This document shows, in pieces, positions 60,754 to 64,000 of a stretch of DNA of 64,000 nucleotides. Both the position numbers and the translations under genes were made by a program. Source of the stretch: an uncultured bacterium (GTDB lineage Bacteria; Krumholzibacteriota; Krumholzibacteriia; LZORAL124-64-63). The notes under the pieces were generated by a model. It was given only the letters and a program-made list of their open reading frames with translations. It made no database searches and had not been told where the DNA came from. The DNA is taken from positions 18,523 to 82,522 of the forward strand of contig CALEMW010000207.1 of assembly GCA_937910695.1 (NCBI GenBank), read 5' to 3'. Every line of letters starts with the position of its first letter. Positions within the stretch are counted from its first letter, which is position 1.

Positions 60754-61977
60754 TCACTCCTGGCGCCGGGGAGCTTCGTAGTCTTTCCGTCCGGGATCGA
60801 CGGTCTCCGCGTATTCGCTGTTCCAGCTCGTCTCGAAGATCCGCGTGAGCTGCATGGCCGTTTCGGCGCCGGCGACGAAGAGGCTCACATTGCGGGAATC
60901 GGAGAAGTAGCCCGGTCCCCAGTTCGATGTGCTGACCCAGCCTTCGCTTCCGTCGATCACCATGTACTTGGGATGCTCCACGCGGCCGAACGGCACAAAG
61001 CCCCCCGACCAGGGCGGGATGTTCGTGAAGCGGACCTCGATTCCGGGCAGGCAGGCCAAGCTTTGCAGCCACACGGCCTGCGATGGTCGTTTGGCCCAGT
61101 TGGAGGCGATGATCCGAACCTGGACGCCGCGTCCGGCGGCTCGGCGCAACGCCGTGTCGAGCTCCAGGTACTCGGCGCCGTCGCGGTCGGTGACGTGGTA
61201 CGAAAGCACCTGGAGGCGCAGTTCATGTTCGGCGCGGTCGACCAGATCGCGGAGCCGGGGCAGGTCGTGGGGCAGGCCGACGGGGAGGGCCTGTGGCGGA
61301 CTGGCGGCCATCGTCACCGTTACGGTGCCTCCTCCGGCGAGAGTGAGCGTGCGGGCAGATGCATCCACAGCCTGCTCGGGGACGGGTTCATTTCCCGCCA
61401 AGGCCCAGTCGTAGCGGAAGACGGCGCGCAGGGAGCCTGCCAAAGCCTCATCGCGGATGCGCGCGCCGAGTTCGTGGATATGCTTCAGGGCGCGCCAATC
61501 CCAGTTCTGGCTGCCGACGAAACACACTTGGCCGTCGACGACCATGTACTTGGCGTGCAGGACGCCGCCCCAGGCTGTGCGGGCGTCGAGCAACCGGGAT
61601 TCGCAGCCGGGGAGTTCGTCGAAGCGGTCGGGGATGTCGGGGTAGGTCTTGTGGAACCCCTTGTCGGAAAGCATCTGCACGCGGACGCCTCGGGCTCCGG
61701 CCTCGGCCAGGGCTTTCAGGACACGATCGAGGGGGTCGTCGTCGTCGTCCGGATCGTCGCTGAAGTAGAAGGATGCGACGCAGATCTCCGTGCGGGCTTT
61801 TTGGATCATCTCGAGCCACACATCGGGGGCTCGGGGAAGATCGGGCTGGCCCAGGGTGGTCTCAACGGGCACGCTTTCGACGAGCTGAAACCCGGGACCG
61901 TCATCGCTTTCGGCCGCGAAGGCGACGGAGATCAGACAGACCAGCACAAGAGGTGTGGAGCGCGGAATCGTGATCAT
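60754..61977 (-). CDS. Exported phospholipase-D-family phosphodiesterase
   Basis: 407 residues from ATG 61977, with GGAGG 6 bases upstream; the frame is open to 62043. The signal peptide is RSTPLVLVCLISVAFAAES. Two HKD half-sites: HAKYMVVDGQVCFVGSQNWD and HPKYMVIDGSEGWVSTSNW, each with the H, K and D of the PLD active site, so it should be active. The first half also has an Asp-rich patch (FSDDPDDDDDPLD). Extracytoplasmic PLD enzymes act on phospholipids or nucleic acids; which one is unknown. Confidence 0.93.
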   Translation of the reverse strand: MITIPRSTPLVLVCLISVAFAAESDDGPGFQLVESVPVETTLGQPDLPRAPDVWLEMIQKARTEICVASFYFSDDPDDDDDPLDRVLKALAEAGARGVRVQMLSDKGFHKTYPDIPDRFDELPGCESRLLDARTAWGGVLHAKYMVVDGQVCFVGSQNWDWRALKHIHELGARIRDEALAGSLRAVFRYDWALAGNEPVPEQAVDASARTLTLAGGGTVTVTMAASPPQALPVGLPHDLPRLRDLVDRAEHELRLQVLSYHVTDRDGAEYLELDTALRRAAGRGVQVRIIASNWAKRPSQAVWLQSLACLPGIEVRFTNIPPWSGGFVPFGRVEHPKYMVIDGSEGWVSTSNWGPGYFSDSRNVSLFVAGAETAMQLTRIFETSWNSEYAETVDPGRKDYEAPRRQE

Positions 61978-62055
61978 GCGGATCCTCCGTCGGGTTTCTG
62001 TTAGGATGGCCAGGATATCACGGTCGGCGTCTCCACGCGACACTTCGGAGGGTTC

Positions 62056-63336
62056 ATGAATGTCCGCTCACTGCTGATTCCGGGGCTCGTCGCCGTCCTG
62101 CTGCCTGTCTGGGGATGCGATGATGAGCCCGGGCCCGAACCCCAGCAGACGTACACGGCAGTCTTGGTTCAGGATGCGGTGACGACCGATCCGATCTCCA
62201 ATCTGGATCTCTTACTTTATGACATCGACCGCGGCCGCGCAGCCGCTCCACCGGTGACCACTGACGAATTCGGAAGCGCCGAGATCGACGGACCTTTGGA
62301 CAGCCGCTGTGTCTGGTTCGTCTTGCCGGGGCAGGGCTGGGTGCCTTCGAGTCTACCGGAGCCGGCTCTCATCTTTACCAGAGGTGCAGTCAACCCGGCC
62401 GTAGTTTCTGTCCTGGGGGTGTTGTCGGCTTCACCCAGCGGCGGTTTCATCGTCTCTGGAATGGTCGTCGATGACGTGACCGATGAACCCCTCGCCGGCG
62501 TTGTCGTGGGATACCCGGGCTGGCCTACGGCCTGGGACGGTCTCGATGAGACGAGCAGCGACGTGACCGGCGCCGACGGCGTGTTCGTGGCCTCGGACGT
62601 CCTGTTCGCTCTCGAGCCGGGAGGAGACGTCCCCTATCAGGTTCTGCCTCTGGTCTACTTGGCCGAGGGCTACCGGCCGCGATCCCTGCGTTTCGATGGA
62701 CCGGGCGATGATTACGTCATCCGTCTGACACCGATCTCGGGCGACGGGGGCGGAGTTGGTGCGGTCGGCGGCAGGGTCGTCTCACGGGAGGGTCCGATCT
62801 CCGGCCTGAGCGTCGTAGGCACCTGGATCAACGATGGACAGAAGAGTTGGCTTACCCATCCCGGTGTGGTGATCGAAACCGACGCCGAAGGCAGATTCCT
62901 CCTGACCGACCTCGCCCCAGGCCAGTGGCTCGTGAAGCCGGGCTACCTGCCCACCGATGGCTGGACTCTTATTCCAGGCGAAGCCGGCCATGGTGGCCGC
63001 CTGCCCGCGGTCGTAGCTGCCGGGGATACCGTCGAGGTGGGGGACTTGATGTGTCTTCCCGCGATCGTGCCAAGGTACCCGCCGCCCGGGGCCGTGGGTG
63101 TGGACTCCCTGGCCGTCTTCCGCTGGACGGCTGTGGCCGATGTCGACAGTTACGACGTGTTCATCGGTCGATGGTGGTTGGGACGGACCGCCACCGACTC
63201 CCTGGCCGTGCCGGTCGAATTTCCTCTGGAGCAGGGAACCTGGACCTGGTACATGAACGCCCGCACAGCGGCAGGAGAACTCGTAGGGCTTTCCGAAACG
63301 AGATATCGATTCGTCGTGGGGCCTTTCCCCGACTGA
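62056..63336 (+). CDS. Lipoprotein with carboxypeptidase-regulatory-like and FnIII-like domains
   Basis: 426 residues from ATG 62056. The lipobox is LPVWGC, followed by an acidic, Pro-rich linker. A transthyretin/CarboxypepD_reg-like domain is seen twice: FIVSGMVVDDVTDEPLAGVV and VGAVGGRVVSREGPISGLSV, each with DADG-like turns (TDAEGRFLLTDLAPGQWLVK). The C-terminal 100 residues are FnIII-like (LAVFRWTAVADVDSYDVFIG). These are usual modules of FCB surface lipoproteins; the binding target is unknown. It converges on the unknown gene at 63344. Confidence 0.82.
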   Translation: MNVRSLLIPGLVAVLLPVWGCDDEPGPEPQQTYTAVLVQDAVTTDPISNLDLLLYDIDRGRAAAPPVTTDEFGSAEIDGPLDSRCVWFVLPGQGWVPSSLPEPALIFTRGAVNPAVVSVLGVLSASPSGGFIVSGMVVDDVTDEPLAGVVVGYPGWPTAWDGLDETSSDVTGADGVFVASDVLFALEPGGDVPYQVLPLVYLAEGYRPRSLRFDGPGDDYVIRLTPISGDGGGVGAVGGRVVSREGPISGLSVVGTWINDGQKSWLTHPGVVIETDAEGRFLLTDLAPGQWLVKPGYLPTDGWTLIPGEAGHGGRLPAVVAAGDTVEVGDLMCLPAIVPRYPPPGAVGVDSLAVFRWTAVADVDSYDVFIGRWWLGRTATDSLAVPVEFPLEQGTWTWYMNARTAAGELVGLSETRYRFVVGPFPD

Positions 63337-63343
63337 GATCGAT

Positions 63344-63781
63344 TCAGGATGCGGCAGCGGTCTTTGCAAATTGACGAGCACCGTCAAGCACCGCCGCCGC
63401 CCGCTCATGATGGGCCGCGCGCAGCCTGTAGGCCCGCGTCCGTACGGCTTCTGAGCCGATCCTCCTGGCCAGGCAGGCGGACGCACGGCGGACAACGTCC
63501 ATGTCGTGGTCTTCCACGATCACCGTCCAGAAACGTTCGGGTTCTCCCCAGTCACCCTGTTCCTTGTGATCCAATGTGTCGAGGAAGGCCATGCGGTCCT
63601 CAGCCGGACACCGCCCTGAGAACAGGCGGTAGAGCTCGGCGTATTTGCGCTGGCTGGCGTTGTGGATATCGAGGCCGCGGGGAGCATGCAACAGGGCGAA
63701 GCGGTATTCTGCCGAAGTGAGGGAACGCCAGCGGCACATGTTGTGGAATAGGTAGCCCGTGAAACCGGAAATGCCAGACAT
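63344..63781 (-). CDS. Hypothetical protein, family unknown
   Basis: 145 residues from ATG 63781 with CAGGAG upstream. There is no signal peptide or membrane helix. It is helical, with FTGYLFHNMCRWRSLTSAEY at the start and RASACLARRIGSEAVRTRAY towards the end. I do not recognise it. Codon use is like its neighbours, so the gene itself is likely real. Confidence 0.6.
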   Translation of the reverse strand: MSGISGFTGYLFHNMCRWRSLTSAEYRFALLHAPRGLDIHNASQRKYAELYRLFSGRCPAEDRMAFLDTLDHKEQGDWGEPERFWTVIVEDHDMDVVRRASACLARRIGSEAVRTRAYRLRAAHHERAAAVLDGARQFAKTAAAS

Positions 63782-63807
63782 GGTGGGACTCCTGGGTTGG
63801 AAGGCCG

Positions 63808-63831
63808 AGCCTCCCGCCGAGGAGGCTTTTT
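63808..63831 (+). terminator. Intrinsic terminator-like hairpin on the + strand
   Basis: AGCCTCC and GGAGGCT pair around CGCCGA with TTTTT following. No + strand gene ends directly before it (the unknown - strand gene intervenes), so it may stop transcription coming from the 62056 lipoprotein gene or from antisense. Confidence 0.6.
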
Positions 63832-64000
63832 AGCGGTTGGTAACGCGGCCGCAATACGCTCAAATCCCGCGGGTCCCTTGTCGGGACCGATCGAAAAATT
63901 ATACACCGGCCTGAAACCGACGTCAAGCCGGGCGTCCGGTCTTCATGACGGTTGTGCCCTTGAAATTGTGTATGGCCGTTCTCTTGCGAGATGTCGGCCA

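Noticed and set aside
1..64000. CRISPR arrays, rRNA operons, insertion sequences, integrons, replication origin
   Set aside because: No regularly spaced repeats, rRNA-like segments, transposase genes, terminal inverted repeats or DnaA-box clusters were seen on reading either strand.

Overview
The window is GC-rich, densely packed bacterial chromosome with housekeeping genes, many signal-peptide and lipoprotein genes, outer-membrane-type proteins and no phage, IS, rRNA or CRISPR content. A C-terminal FlgD/T9SS-like sorting module in a broken gene at about 32.7-32.9 kb (PNPFNP motif), the multiheme cytochromes and the gene styles suggest a Gram-negative member of the FCB superphylum, possibly a candidate phylum such as Krumholzibacteriota, Eisenbacteria or Latescibacterota. 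That placement is inference from protein style only.

Layout. 1-1675 (-): secreted subtilisin-like protease, cut by the window edge. 1.8-4.6 kb (+): operon of a tRNA-queuosine mannosyltransferase-like glycosyltransferase, a HAD phosphatase and an alpha/beta hydrolase. 4.9-6.1 kb (+): small excisionase-type HTH protein and a STAS-GAF protein. 6.8-12.1 kb (-): tilS-ftsH-folP-cdaA, with a tRNA(CAT) just upstream of tilS. 12.3-16.8 kb (+): Yip1-like membrane protein, HlyD/MacA-like adaptor and two MacB/FtsX-type permeases, with no ATPase gene. 16.8-18.0 kb (-): response regulator with a degenerate HD-GYP-type output domain. 18.1-23.3 kb (-): two exported type I phosphodiesterases, a small RHH-like protein and a membrane protein in tightly overlapping order. 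23.4-25.1 kb (-): alpha/beta hydrolase lacking its nucleophile serine, and a metallo-beta-lactamase-fold hydrolase. 25.2-31.8 kb (+): TPR protein, degenerate peptidase-MA-like protein, gltX, a holin-phosphodiesterase fusion, then tRNA-Gln and tRNA-Glu with a clear promoter and terminator. 31.9-34.9 kb: a poorer region with a chimeric pseudogene, DUF1456 and DUF2164 genes and a lipoprotein. 35.1-39.2 kb: peroxiredoxin, metalloenzyme-superfamily protein, two Cys-rich exported proteins, sulfatase-like protein, thioredoxin. 39.4-43.2 kb: a membrane-anchored unknown, an SPFH/PH-like/RHH operon and pepT.

The most striking locus is 43.3-50.5 kb (-): a five-gene operon coding for a cytochrome-b-type membrane protein, a 20-heme and a 22-heme c-type cytochrome, a 529-residue outer-membrane beta-barrel candidate, and a membrane-anchored flavoprotein with two ferredoxin-type cluster motifs. 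The genes overlap or abut. Together they make a plausible complete electron path from cytosolic NAD(P)H through the inner membrane and periplasm to the outer membrane, that is, a porin-cytochrome type conduit of unfamiliar composition.

50.7-63.8 kb: OPT-family transporter, acyltransferase 3, lipoprotein, quinone oxidoreductase, family-2 glycosyltransferase, OmpA-family protein, an NtrB/NtrC-like two-component pair, isochorismatase-like hydrolase, phospholipase-D-like secreted protein, a carboxypeptidase-regulatory-like lipoprotein and an unknown protein. Many transcription units end in strong GC hairpins, several of them without a U-tract.
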